Below, piece by piece: positions 38,592 to 47,665 of a stretch of DNA of 64,000 nt. The notes below the pieces were generated by a model. It did no database searches and was not told the DNA's origin. It worked only from the letters and a program-made list of their open reading frames with translations. The DNA is from Mesorhizobium huakuii (GTDB taxonomy: Bacteria; Pseudomonadota; Alphaproteobacteria; Rhizobiales; Rhizobiaceae), in assembly GCF_014189455.1 (NCBI RefSeq), contig NZ_CP050296.1, forward strand, positions 1,903,501 through 1,967,500, read 5' to 3'. The translations under genes were made by a program, and so were the position numbers. Within the stretch, counting starts at the first letter, position 1. Each line of letters opens with the position of its first letter.

Positions 38592-39385
38592 CGGTGCTCG
38601 CTTCAATCCGCGACCTCACAGTGACCTATCGCCGCGACGGCAGCGCGGTGGCGGCGCTGAAGGACCTCAGCTTCGATATTCTGGCTGGCGAGCGGCTGGC
38701 CATCATCGGCGAAAGCGGCTCCGGCAAGAGCACGCTGGCGCTGGCGATTGCGGGGTTACTGCCGGCATCTTCGGCGGTTGGCGGAAAAATTGAATGGCCC
38801 GGCCTTGGCCGAGCACCCCTCCCTGGCCGCGACATCGGCTTCGTCTTCCAGGACCCATCCGCCAGCCTCGATCCCGTCATGACCATCGGCAAACAGATTG
38901 CCGAAGTCGCCCGCACCCATCTCGGCCTCTCATGGCCGCAGGCATACGCGAAGGCCAAAACCCTGCTCGAACGCGTCCGCCTGCCCGACCCGGACTCGGC
39001 CCTGCATGCCTTCCCGCATCAGCTCTCCGGCGGCCAGAAGCAGCGTGTGGCGATTGCCGCGGCGATCGCGGCCGGGCCGAAACTGCTGATCGCCGACGAG
39101 GCGACCAGCGCGCTCGACACCATCGTGCAGGCAGAGATCGTCGCCTTGATCCGGCAGCTGGTGGCCGAGGACGGCATGACGCTGCTGTTCATCAGCCACG
39201 ATATCGCACTCGCCGCCGAACTCGCCGAACGTATCGCCGTGTTCCGCCATGGCCAACTAGTCGAGCTTGGCGCGACGGCACAGATTGTCAGCGCCCCAAC
39301 GCAAGCCTACACCCGCACCCTGCTGGACGCCCATATTGGCCTCGACGCCGCACCCTTGCTGAACCGGGCCGGGCTGCACGCATGA
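38588..39385 (+). CDS. Peptide-type ABC transporter ATPase (DppD-like)
   Basis: 265 aa. Walker A GESGSGKST, Q-loop VFQDPSASLDPVMTIG, signature LSGGQKQRVAIAAAI, Walker B LLIADEATSALDT and FISHDIALAAELAERI. GTG start overlapping the previous stop (GTGA). It is shorter than DppD at the C-terminus, lacking part of the usual oligopeptide-binding tail. Confidence 0.92.
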   Translation: MTVLASIRDLTVTYRRDGSAVAALKDLSFDILAGERLAIIGESGSGKSTLALAIAGLLPASSAVGGKIEWPGLGRAPLPGRDIGFVFQDPSASLDPVMTIGKQIAEVARTHLGLSWPQAYAKAKTLLERVRLPDPDSALHAFPHQLSGGQKQRVAIAAAIAAGPKLLIADEATSALDTIVQAEIVALIRQLVAEDGMTLLFISHDIALAAELAERIAVFRHGQLVELGATAQIVSAPTQAYTRTLLDAHIGLDAAPLLNRAGLHA

Positions 39386-40167
39386 GCCTGCTCGCCGTGT
39401 CCAATCTCACCAAACGCTACCGTCGCGGCGGTGACACCGTCATCGCCGTCGACGATATCTCTTTTCATATCGAGCCCGGCGAAACACTGGCATTGGCCGG
39501 CCCTTCCGGCAGCGGCAAGTCGACGATCGCCCGGCTGGTGCTGCGCCTGATCGAGCCGGACGCCGGACGCATCGACTTCGAAGGTGATGATTTCCTGGCC
39601 TTGAGTGGCGCTGCGCTCAGAGCACGCCGCGCCCGCCTGCAAATGGTGTTCCAGGATCCGCTTGCTGCCTTCAATCCACGCGCCACCGTGGCGCGTGTGC
39701 TCGACGATCCCTTGCGCATCCATGGCATCGCCTCCCGCGCCGAGCGCCCGCGCCGCATCGCCGCCTTGCTCGAGCGCGTCGGCCTGACGGCCGATCTCGC
39801 GCCGCGCGCCATCCACGAAATCTCCGGTGGCCAACGGCAGCGCGTCGCCATCGCCCGCGCCATCGCAACGAAACCATCGCTGATCGTACTAGACGAGGCC
39901 GTGTCGGCACTCGACGTTTCGGTGCGCGGCCAGATCCTCGACCTGTTGCTTGACCTGCAAAGGCAGGAACGGATCGCCTATCTCTTCATTTCCCATGATC
40001 TCGGCGTCGTGCGCGCCGTCGCCCACCGCGTCATCCTTCTCGATGCCGGGCGGATTGCCGAAAGCGGCGATGCCCGCGCCGTCATCGACGCACCGCAATC
40101 GGCCATTGGCAAGGCGCTGGTGGCGGCAGCACCAAGATTGAACAGAACCAGCAGGCAGGTACCATGA
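39382..40167 (+). CDS. Peptide-type ABC transporter ATPase (DppF-like)
   Basis: 261 aa. Walker A GPSGSGKST, Q-loop VFQDPLAAFNPRATV, signature [15 protein letters not shown], Walker B LIVLDEAVSALDVSV and FISHDLGVVRAVAHRV. Coupled by ATGA overlaps to the DppD-like gene and to the hydrolase gene that follows. Confidence 0.92.
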   Translation: MSLLAVSNLTKRYRRGGDTVIAVDDISFHIEPGETLALAGPSGSGKSTIARLVLRLIEPDAGRIDFEGDDFLALSGAALRARRARLQMVFQDPLAAFNPRATVARVLDDPLRIHGIASRAERPRRIAALLERVGLTADLAPRAIHEISGGQRQRVAIARAIATKPSLIVLDEAVSALDVSVRGQILDLLLDLQRQERIAYLFISHDLGVVRAVAHRVILLDAGRIAESGDARAVIDAPQSAIGKALVAAAPRLNRTSRQVP

Positions 40168-40670
40168 CCGACCCGGAAGCCAGAGCCGAGAAACTGTCGC
40201 GTGAACTCGATTCCGCCTTCCGCAACCGCGCCGATCTCTACCGCCTGTTCCTCGAAGAGCTCACCGGAGAGCTGGGTTCCGACAAGGCCGAGGCGATCAT
40301 GATTCGCACCATCGAACAGCGCGGCAAGGAAGTGGCGGCCGCCGCCTTCGCCAGCTTCGGCGCCAACGATGCACCCGCCATCGGCGAAGCCTTCCTGGCC
40401 GTCAGCCCGGATGGCGGCCTGATGTATCCGACCGATGTCGAACGCGGCGATGACCGCATCGCCTTCAAGGTCAAGCGCTGCCCACTGAAAGACGCCTGGG
40501 TCGAGGCCGGCGTTGGCGACGAAAGGCTCGCCACGCTCTGCCGCATCGCCGGCGCCTTCGACCGCGGCCTGTTCGAAGCGACCGGCGTGCGTTTCGACAA
40601 CGTCACCTGGACACCAGGCCACGGCGCCGGCTGCTGCCACATCGCCCTGACCAATCGCGATGCCGGCTAA
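40164..40670 (+). CDS. L-2-amino-thiazoline-4-carboxylic acid hydrolase-like protein
   Basis: 168 aa resembling the ATC hydrolase family, which opens the thiazoline ring on the way to L-cysteine in Pseudomonas. Visible are IAFKVKRCPLKDAWVEAGV, the cysteine in LCRIAGAFDRGLFEATG and a C-terminal GHGAGCCHIAL with a Cys-Cys pair. It is translationally coupled to the DppF-like ATPase, so it probably acts on the imported compound. Most family members are uncharacterised. Confidence 0.8.
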   Translation: MTDPEARAEKLSRELDSAFRNRADLYRLFLEELTGELGSDKAEAIMIRTIEQRGKEVAAAAFASFGANDAPAIGEAFLAVSPDGGLMYPTDVERGDDRIAFKVKRCPLKDAWVEAGVGDERLATLCRIAGAFDRGLFEATGVRFDNVTWTPGHGAGCCHIALTNRDAG

Positions 40671-40745
40671 GCAATTGACGGTCTAAGGTGTGTTGAGATT
40701 CAGGTCAGGCCGAGCATTTGCAGGCCGGCTGAATATTAACACAGC

Positions 40746-41501
40746 TTAGCCACCGACCATCAGCTTGACGACTTCGTCATGATTGGTCTCGGAGATCTTG
40801 CGCTCGCCGGCCTGGACGCCGCGCCGCAGCACGACGATACGGTCCGAGACGGCAAAGATGTCCTGCAGATTATGCGAGATGAAGATCACGCCGCGCCCCT
40901 GTGCCTTGAGCTGGTGGATCAGTGAAATCACCTTGCGCTGTTCCGGTACGCCAAGGGCGGCGGTCGGCTCGTCCATGATCAGGATCTGCGCATCCCAGTA
41001 GACGGCGCGGCCGATGGCGACGGCCTGGCGCTGGCCGCCGGAGAAATTACTGACCGGAGCCTCGAGCCGGCTGACATGGAAGTCCAGCCGCCCCATCGTT
41101 GCCTTGGCCGCCTCGGCCATGGCCTTGCGGTCGAGCACCGGCAGGAAGCCGAACGCCTTGCGCATCGGTTCGCGGCCAAGGAAAATGTTGGCGCCGATCG
41201 ACAGATTGTCGGCGAGCGCGAGATCCTGGTAGATCGTCTCGATGCCCTTTTCGCGTGCTTCCTGCGGCGTCGAGAACGTGACCGGCTGGCCTCGCAGCAG
41301 GATTTCGCCACCCGTCGGCTGGAACACGCCCGATATCGCCTTGATCAGCGTCGTCTTGCCGGCGCCGTTGTCGCCGGCCAGCGCCACCACCTCGCCCGGC
41401 CGCACGGCCATGGAGAAGTCGTTGAGCGCACGCACGGCGCCGAAATGCTTCGACAGATTCCGGACTTCCAGCAAGGGGCCGTTCTGGTTGGTGCTATTCA
41501 T
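40746..41501 (-). CDS. Ribose-type ABC transporter ATP-binding protein (single-domain)
   Basis: 251-aa CUT2-type ATPase with one ABC domain only, about half the size of RbsA. Walker A GDNGAGKTT, signature FSGGQRQAVAIGRAV, Walker B ILIMDEPTAALGV and FISHNLQDIFAVSDRI. The start at 41501 overlaps the permease stop by 8 bp; a longer upstream reading lies inside the permease gene. Two copies likely dimerise. Confidence 0.92.
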   Translation of the reverse strand: MNSTNQNGPLLEVRNLSKHFGAVRALNDFSMAVRPGEVVALAGDNGAGKTTLIKAISGVFQPTGGEILLRGQPVTFSTPQEAREKGIETIYQDLALADNLSIGANIFLGREPMRKAFGFLPVLDRKAMAEAAKATMGRLDFHVSRLEAPVSNFSGGQRQAVAIGRAVYWDAQILIMDEPTAALGVPEQRKVISLIHQLKAQGRGVIFISHNLQDIFAVSDRIVVLRRGVQAGERKISETNHDEVVKLMVGG

Positions 41502-42555
41502 CCTGACGGGCTCCACTGAACCGGCGCTGCGCCTGGTCGATAAGAACGGAAATGATGATGACGACGCCGACGGCGATGAACTGCCAGAACGGTTCGACAT
41601 TGACGAAGACCAAGCCGTACTGGATGACCGCGATCACCAGCGCGCCGGCGACCGTGCCGAAGATGGTGCCGGAGCCGCCGAACAGGCTGGCGCCGCCGAT
41701 CACCACCGCCGCGACGCTGTCGAGCAGTAAGGGCTCGCCGGCCTGTGCAGCACCCGCCGTGAAGCGCGCGGCATAGAGCGCGCCGCCAAGGCCGGCGCAC
41801 ATCGCCGACAGCACATAGAGCCGCAATATGTGCCCCCTGATGTCGATACCGGCGCGGCGCGCCGCCTGCACATTGGCGCCGATGGCGTAATTGTGCTGGC
41901 CGAACCGGGTCTGGCTGAGCAGGTAGTGCATGACGATGACGAAGATGGCAGTGATCAGCACCAGATAGGGCACGCCGTAGAACTTGCCGTTGCCGAGCAG
42001 TGCGAACCAGGAATTCTGCACCGGCACGGTGGTGCCGCCGGCAAGCAGGAAAGCGGCACCGCGTGCGACGCCGAACATGCCGAGCGTGCCGATGAAGGGC
42101 GGAACCTTGAGCCGCGAGATCAGCAGGCCGTTGATGACGCCCGGCACGCCGGCAACGATCACCGAGGCGAGGATGCCCGCCAGCATGGCCAGCGGCAGGG
42201 GAATGGCCGCGCCCGCCATATTGGTGGCATGCGCGGCGATGACGGCGGCAAGCCCCATGATGAAGCCGAGCGACAGGTCGATGCCGCCCGAAATGATGAC
42301 GAAGGTCTGGCCGGTCGCCAGCAGCAGCGGCGCCACGGCGAAGATGGCAATGGACTGCAGATTGAACGGATTGAGCACGAAGGTCGCACCGAAGGCGAGC
42401 CGCGACCAGATCTCGAAACAGATGAGCAGGCCGGCCAGGAACAGCCAGGCGCGCCCTTCGGCGATGCGTGCGACCAGGCTGCGGGCCGGATCGCCATGAT
42501 CGGCCTGAGGGGCGACATGCTTCTCGGCAGGCTGGGCTGGTGATGTCGAGGTCAT
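41494..42555 (-). CDS. Ribose-type ABC transporter permease (RbsC-like)
   Basis: 353-aa inner-membrane permease of about 10 helices. It has the RbsC hallmarks ISGGIDLSLGFIMGLAAVIA and IGANVQAARRAGIDI, and the ending VVIGGASLFGGSGTIFGTVAGALV. The N-terminal 30 residues are hydrophilic. Second gene of the operon, 94 bp after the binding protein with a hairpin between. Confidence 0.93.
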   Translation of the reverse strand: MTSTSPAQPAEKHVAPQADHGDPARSLVARIAEGRAWLFLAGLLICFEIWSRLAFGATFVLNPFNLQSIAIFAVAPLLLATGQTFVIISGGIDLSLGFIMGLAAVIAAHATNMAGAAIPLPLAMLAGILASVIVAGVPGVINGLLISRLKVPPFIGTLGMFGVARGAAFLLAGGTTVPVQNSWFALLGNGKFYGVPYLVLITAIFVIVMHYLLSQTRFGQHNYAIGANVQAARRAGIDIRGHILRLYVLSAMCAGLGGALYAARFTAGAAQAGEPLLLDSVAAVVIGGASLFGGSGTIFGTVAGALVIAVIQYGLVFVNVEPFWQFIAVGVVIIISVLIDQAQRRFSGARQDE

Positions 42556-42607
42556 GGATACTCCGCGGCGCCTTCAAACAGGCCTCGATTGGCGAGGACC
42601 CGGTGCA

Positions 42608-42635
42608 GGCTCCTCCCGGCGAACCGGGAGGAGCC
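42608..42635 (-). terminator. Strong hairpin between binding-protein and permease genes
   Basis: Perfect 12-bp stem GGCTCCTCCCGG / CCGGGAGGAGCC with a four-base loop that reads TTCG on the transcribed (minus) strand, a very stable tetraloop. There is no T-run, so it more likely stabilises the upstream mRNA end than terminates. Confidence 0.65.
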
Positions 42636-42649
42636 GAGCTGGTCTGGAC

Positions 42650-43627
42650 TTACTCGGAGTAGAGATACTTCGAGATGTTCGGGTCCGCGATGTTGGACTT
42701 GTCCATGATCGTGAAGCCGGTGCCGATGGTGACCGGGATCGAGTGGCCGGTCAGATGGGCATAAGCCGAGACGACGCCGTAATAGCCGATCTCGGCCGGA
42801 TGCTGGGCGATCGCCACGTCGATCAGGCCGGTGTTGATGTTGTCGACGATGCTGGTCGGCGCATCGAACGCCACCACCTTGATGGTGCCGCTCTGCCCGG
42901 CCTGCTTGACACCGTTGGCCGCACCCAAAGCCGAGAACAAATTGGCGCCGAACACGCCGACCAGGTCTGGGTTGCGCGCGAACACCGCCTGCAGCTGCGA
43001 GGCCGCCTTGTTGGCGTCGTTGTTGTTGAACTGGGTCTCGAGCACGGTAATGCCCGTATGCTTGGCCATCTCCTTCTTGAAGCCTTCTTCACGCTGGTCG
43101 GTGGTCGAGATGCCGGGATTGACGTTCGACACATAGACCTTGCCCTTGTCGCCAATGGCGGTGGCCAGCGCCCGCGCGGCAATCTCGCCGCCGAGCACAT
43201 TGTCGGAAGCGATATAGGCCAGCGGGAAATCGGCATCGCCGGCGCCGGTCTGGTAGACGCCGCTGCCGATGAAAGTGTCGACGGTGATGACCGGAATGCC
43301 GGCATCATTGGCCTTGCGCAACGGCTCGACCAGCTGAACCTTGTCGGTCGGCGCGATCAGGATCGCATCCGGCTTCTTGGCTATGACGGCGTCAAGCACC
43401 GGCACCTGCGTGACCGGGTTGAAGTCCGGCGCGCCCTGGAAAACCAGGGTCACGCCAAGCGCGTCAGCCGCCGCCTGCGCGCCCTTGCGCATGGTGATGT
43501 AGAAGCCGTCGGTGGTCAGGCCCGGAATGAGCGCAATGGTGTATTTCTTGTCCTGCGCCTGTGCGGGCGCGATCAGCAACGTCGCACTGACGGCGAGCGC
43601 CGCGAGCGCGGCAACAATCTTCTTCAT
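42650..43627 (-). CDS. Ribose-type ABC transporter substrate-binding protein (RbsB-like)
   Basis: 325-aa periplasmic binding protein. Signal peptide residues 1-24 (AQA-QDKKY). The mature protein has the two-lobe pattern YTIALIPGLTTDGFYITMRKG, AILIAPTDKVQLVEPLRKA and GIPVITVDTFI of sugar-binding proteins. GAGGAGG lies 6 bp before the start. First gene of operon 43627-40746. The ligand is probably the sugar handled by the aldolase/kinase genes beyond the SorC regulator. Confidence 0.93.
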   Translation of the reverse strand: MKKIVAALAALAVSATLLIAPAQAQDKKYTIALIPGLTTDGFYITMRKGAQAAADALGVTLVFQGAPDFNPVTQVPVLDAVIAKKPDAILIAPTDKVQLVEPLRKANDAGIPVITVDTFIGSGVYQTGAGDADFPLAYIASDNVLGGEIAARALATAIGDKGKVYVSNVNPGISTTDQREEGFKKEMAKHTGITVLETQFNNNDANKAASQLQAVFARNPDLVGVFGANLFSALGAANGVKQAGQSGTIKVVAFDAPTSIVDNINTGLIDVAIAQHPAEIGYYGVVSAYAHLTGHSIPVTIGTGFTIMDKSNIADPNISKYLYSE

Positions 43628-43871
43628 GACATCCTCCTCATTATTGGCAGATCTGCCGTTGCAAGTGACATTGGAATGGCCGTCATCGGTTCAGATGCCG
43701 ACGGCCGGGAACGCCTGTTTGCCTTTCGCGGGCAGCTCCTCCCAAGCGCCCTCCAGTCGATATGTCAGCCGGTCAGCCGACCGGCGCACCTGGCCACAGT
43801 CCCGAACCTCTGCCTCCGCGAGGTCCGGCAAACTGCGCCCCACGCCACGCCTTGTCGGCGGGCGTTTCGAA

Positions 43872-43903
43872 CTTGTAACACTTTGCAGAAATAAATTGCA
43901 ACT
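43872..43903 (-). promoter_or_regulatory. Promoter/operator block upstream of the ribose-type operon
   Basis: On the minus strand it contains TTGCAATT, TTTC, GCAA and GTGTTACA in order with short gaps. The same blocks in the same order and spacing occur at 44984-45016 before the aldolase gene. It lies 245 bp before the binding-protein start, in a 416-bp gap (43628-44043) that shows no gene. Probably the SorC-family regulator's site, with TTGCAA as a possible -35. Confidence 0.6.
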
Positions 43904-44043
43904 CGGTTTTTCCGAGCTGGCAGTGCCGAGCTTTTCAGACCGTGCAACATCCGACTGCTCCGCAGAGCCCCCCAGTCAACTATCGCCCGGGGCTTTTAGC
44001 GGCACAACTGGTTTTCGCGGGCAGCGTCCTGCCCGTTCCATGG

Positions 44044-44943
44044 CTACCCGAGCGCCGCGAGGATGGCCTGCGCCGTCTTGGTATCCGTCACCAGCGTGTT
44101 GATGAGCCCGGCGCGAACGGCGGCGATGATTGCCGTCGCCTTCTCCGGCGACGCGGCAAGGCCGATGACCAGAGGCACGGCGCGCAGCTGCGCCGGCGAC
44201 ATGGCGATCATCCGGCTCTCGCCTTCCCAGGCGATCAGCGTGCCCTCGGCGTCGAAGTAATGGCGAAGCACGTCGCCGGCGGCATGAACCAGCGCCTGCT
44301 CGCTCGGCGTGGCGGCACTGGCCTCGGGCGCATTGATGGCATGCGGCAGGCCGATGCCGACGATCGCGACATCGGTCCTCTCCCACAGCGCGACGGCATC
44401 GCGTATGGCAGTGTCGCGCAGGAAGACCTCGCGCAATTCGGTGGACGGCAGATAGGGCGCATGGATGAAATGCGGGGTACCGCCGAACTCCTCGGCGGCG
44501 AGCCGCACGAATTCGTTGACCTGGAAATGCGCCGCCTGCTGCTGCATGCCGCCGGTGGCGGCCACGGTCAGCACGCCGGGCATGCGCGGCAGACCGGCCC
44601 GGATCACCTCGCGCACGGCGCGTCCCCAGCCGATGGCGACGACGGAGCCCGCCACCAGCTGCGCCTGCCTGAGCAGCCCGCCAAGCGGTGCCGCCAGCGC
44701 CGCCAGCGTGCCTGCCGCCGGCGTCTCGACCACAGCGGCATCCCGCAATTTCAAGCCATCGATCAGCTGCCGGGTGATATCCTCCGGCGTCGCCAGGTCG
44801 AGAACCTCGATGCGGACGATCCCTTCCGCCCGCGCCCGCTGCAGCAGGCGCGAAATCGTCGCGGTGGAGACGCCGAGTCGCCGCGCGATATCGACCTGCG
44901 ACATCTCCTCCACATAATGCAGCTTGGCCACCGTGTGCAGCAT
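44044..44943 (-). CDS. SorC/DeoR-type sugar-binding transcriptional regulator
   Basis: 299 aa. N-terminal HTH reads MSQVDIARRLGVSTATISRLLQRARAEGIV (residues about 14-43), followed by the sugar-phosphate-binding domain of the SorC family (VVAIGWGRAVREVI, VLTVAATGGMQQQAAHFQVNEF, VAIVGIGLPHAINAP). It lies between a transporter operon and an aldolase/kinase block and likely responds to a phosphorylated intermediate of their substrate. Confidence 0.9.
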   Translation of the reverse strand: MLHTVAKLHYVEEMSQVDIARRLGVSTATISRLLQRARAEGIVRIEVLDLATPEDITRQLIDGLKLRDAAVVETPAAGTLAALAAPLGGLLRQAQLVAGSVVAIGWGRAVREVIRAGLPRMPGVLTVAATGGMQQQAAHFQVNEFVRLAAEEFGGTPHFIHAPYLPSTELREVFLRDTAIRDAVALWERTDVAIVGIGLPHAINAPEASAATPSEQALVHAAGDVLRHYFDAEGTLIAWEGESRMIAMSPAQLRAVPLVIGLAASPEKATAIIAAVRAGLINTLVTDTKTAQAILAALG

Positions 44944-44983
44944 CGTCCGCGATGCGGTCGCATCCTGGATGGGAGAAACAGAC

Positions 44984-45016
44984 AGCTTGCAATTCCTTTC
45001 AGCAACGTGTTACACA
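44984..45016 (+). promoter_or_regulatory. Promoter/operator block upstream of the aldolase gene
   Basis: Plus-strand copy of the block at 43872-43903 (TTGCAATT, TTTC, GCAA, GTGTTACA). It lies in the gap between the SorC gene and the aldolase gene and could control both. About 200 bp of leader follow before the aldolase start. Confidence 0.6.
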
Positions 45017-45179
45017 CGCATACGCCGACGGGAGTTATCGCGCAAATCCAGCCAACTCGCAACGTACGATGGCTCCCAGGCCGCAAGCCCGGCGAGCCGC
45101 TTTCTTCGAGGGCGATGGCGCGTCACGGCGTCCTGCCGGCAGGCAGGCAGAACTGAACATTGTCGTTTCCACGGGATAC

Positions 45180-45200
45180 GCGCTCTCGGCAAGAGAGCGC
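45180..45200 (+). other. Leader hairpin before the aldolase gene
   Basis: 8-bp stem GCGCTCTC / GAGAGCGC with loop GGCAA, ending 18 bp before the ATG at 45219. It may affect translation initiation. No T-run follows. Confidence 0.45.
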
Positions 45201-45218
45201 CAACATCGGATTGAGACC

Positions 45219-46128
45219 ATGACCAAGATGACCACCGCGGAACTGCGCGGCTATCAGCAGATATGCGGCAAGGATGGAGCCATGGTGGCCATCGCCTGCG
45301 ACCAGCGCGGCGGCATGCGGACCTTGCTGGCATCGGATCCGGCGGAACAGGCCAAGATCACCAACGACATGCTCGGCGACACCAAGGCCGACATTACGCG
45401 CTACCTCGCCAGTGCGGCGTCCTGCGTGTTGCTCGACCCGCTCTGCGCGGTGCCGCGCATTGTCGACGAGGGCGTCTTGAACCGCGATACGGCGCTGCTC
45501 ATCGGCCTCGACGCTTCCGGTTTCGACGTCTCGCCAGAGGGCTACCGCCTGTCACGCCTGGTTCCCGACATCGACGCGCGCCGTGTCCGCGCACTCGGCG
45601 GCACCGGCGGCAAGATCATGGTGTATCTCAGGGCCGACAAGCCCGAGGCCAACGAGCACAACATCGCCATCCTGCGCCAGTGCATCGCCGATTTCGGGCA
45701 GGAGGACCTGCTGCTGGTCGTCGAGTTCCTGACCTATCAGCTCGACGGCGAAAGCCCCGAGGACTATGCGGCCAAGACGCCATGGCTGGTCGAGGAAGGC
45801 ACCAGGATTTCGCTCGAGTGCGGCGCCAAGGTGCTGAAGCTCCCCCTACCCCGGAACGCCGCAAGCCTGCGCCAACATCACCAAAATGGCCGGCGAGGTG
45901 CCTTGGGCGGTGCTTTCGGCCGGCGTCAACCACGCCACCTTCCTTGGCCAGGTCGAGATCGCCATGCAGAACGGCGCCTCGGGTGTCATCGCTGGCCGCT
46001 CGCTGTGGAAGGATTGCATCTCGCTCGACCGTGACATCCAGCGCGAAAGGCTTAAGACCATCGCAGTGCCGCGATTGCGTGAGATCCAAGCCGTGATCGG
46101 GCACTACCGGCAGAAAGCCGCTGCTTGA
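45219..46128 (+). pseudogene. LacD/YihT-like class I aldolase, frameshifted
   Basis: The N-terminal two thirds (ACDQRGGMRTLLASD, LDPLCAVPRIVDEG, LLVVEFLTYQL, GAKVLKLP with the likely Schiff-base Lys) and the C-terminal third (VPWAVLSAGVNHATFLGQVE, GASGVIAGRSLW) are in different frames. One extra C in the run at 45842-45846 explains it; without it the protein reads LKLPYPGTPQACANITKM and is about 302 aa. The family cleaves tagatose-1,6-bisphosphate or 6-deoxy-6-sulfofructose-1-phosphate. Followed by a double kinase. Confidence 0.85.
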
Positions 46129-46201
46129 TAGTCGAATTTGGACTAGAGCTATTCCAGCAAAAGTGTGAAGCGGTTTTGCGTCCGGAATTGCGTGAAAACA
46201 A

Positions 46202-47659
46202 ATGCAGGACGCCATGCCTCTCAGCATAGGAATCGATATCGGCGGCACAAATCTGCGTGCCGCCCGCATCTCCAGCACTGGTGAAATCCTCAAGCGCGTT
46301 TCCGAAAAGAGCGCGCCCGACCCGGAGCTAGTGCTCGGCCGCATCGCCGACATGGTGCGCCTTCTCGACACGCCTGACGTGAAGGCCATCGGCGTCGGCG
46401 TTCCCGGCCGCGTCGATGCGCGGCGCGGCGCGGTGCTGTCGGGCGGCTACGTCAACCTCGCCTCGGTTGCGCTGGCGCAGCGCCTGGAAGATATGACAGG
46501 CAAGCCCGTCGTCATCGACAATGACTGCAACATGGCGCTGGCCGCCGAAATGGCGCTCGGCGCCGGGCGCGGCCATGGCAACATTGTCATGTTCACCATC
46601 GGCACCGGCATTGGCGGCGCTATTGCCCAAGATCGGCGGATCACGCGTGGCTCGGCAACAGCGGGGCAGCTTGGCCACATCACTGTCGACGTCAATGGCG
46701 AGGTCTGCGCCTGCGGTCGCCGCGGCTGCGTCGAGACCACCAGTTCGGGCACGGCGCTCGGTCATCACATTGCACGCGCCGGGCTCGGCGCCGACATTTC
46801 GGTCGACCAACTCTTTGTCCGCGATGCGGCCGGCGACATCCAGGCGCGCGGCATACTGGACGCCTGGGCGAAACCGTTGCGTGCCGCCATCGACACCGCC
46901 GTTGCCATGCTTGCTCCCGATCTGGTGCTGCTTGGCGGCGGCCTTGGCCGGGCGGCACACGTAGCACTCCGCCGCGCCCCAGCGCTGGCGCCTTGGTACC
47001 AATGTCAGGTCGAACCCGCGCAGCTCGGCGACGACGCCGGCGTGATCGGCGCGGGCCTGCAGGCGCTGGCAGCGGGGCCGCAGGCGGTTCCGGTTTCGCC
47101 CTTGGCCCTGCCCAGTCACGCCAGGCGCGCCGTGCTCGTCAACGGCATCCCCGCCAGCGGCAAGAGCACGGTGTCGCGCGGCATCGCCGACCGCATGGGA
47201 TGGCCGCTGCTCGCGCTCGACACGATCAAGAACCCGTTCCTCGAAGTGCTCGGCGGCGGCGATCGCCTGTTCAATCGCACGCTCGGCCGCGCCAGCTATC
47301 AGGCGATCTGGTCGGTCGTCGGCGAAGCTCCCGCCGGCACCACCGTGGTCGTCGATGCCTGGTTCGGCTTCCAGCCGCGCGAGGTTCTCGAAGATCATCT
47401 GCGAAAGGCTGGCGTCGAACAGACTTTCGAAATCTGGTGCCACGCGCCCGGCGAGGTGCTTGCCGAGCGCTACGGCGCCAGGCTCGACCAGCGTCCCGCG
47501 GGCCATCCCGGTGCGGCCTATATCCCCGAACTGATCGAGCTTGCCAAGCGCGCCGAGCCGCTGCGGCGCGGGCCGCTCTTCGACGTCGACACGACAAAGC
47601 CGATCGACTTCGATGCCATCACGGCCTGGCTGCGAGCGGTCATGGCCGGCGGCGCATAG
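46202..47659 (+). CDS. Bifunctional ROK-family sugar kinase / P-loop kinase fusion
   Basis: 485 aa. Residues about 5-300 are a ROK kinase: ATP motif GIDIGGTNLRAAR, GVGVPGRVD, catalytic-loop IDNDCNMALAAE, and the zinc motif CACGRRGCVET. Residues about 310-485 are an AAA-type P-loop kinase with Walker A VNGIPASGKST, VVVDAWFGF and RLDQRPAGHPG, like small sugar or gluconate kinases. An ATG at 46214 is an alternative start. Two kinase modules next to a bisphosphate-aldolase-like gene suggest sequential phosphorylation of one sugar (inference). Confidence 0.88.
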   Translation: MQDAMPLSIGIDIGGTNLRAARISSTGEILKRVSEKSAPDPELVLGRIADMVRLLDTPDVKAIGVGVPGRVDARRGAVLSGGYVNLASVALAQRLEDMTGKPVVIDNDCNMALAAEMALGAGRGHGNIVMFTIGTGIGGAIAQDRRITRGSATAGQLGHITVDVNGEVCACGRRGCVETTSSGTALGHHIARAGLGADISVDQLFVRDAAGDIQARGILDAWAKPLRAAIDTAVAMLAPDLVLLGGGLGRAAHVALRRAPALAPWYQCQVEPAQLGDDAGVIGAGLQALAAGPQAVPVSPLALPSHARRAVLVNGIPASGKSTVSRGIADRMGWPLLALDTIKNPFLEVLGGGDRLFNRTLGRASYQAIWSVVGEAPAGTTVVVDAWFGFQPREVLEDHLRKAGVEQTFEIWCHAPGEVLAERYGARLDQRPAGHPGAAYIPELIELAKRAEPLRRGPLFDVDTTKPIDFDAITAWLRAVMAGGA

Positions 47660-47665
47660 GCAGCG

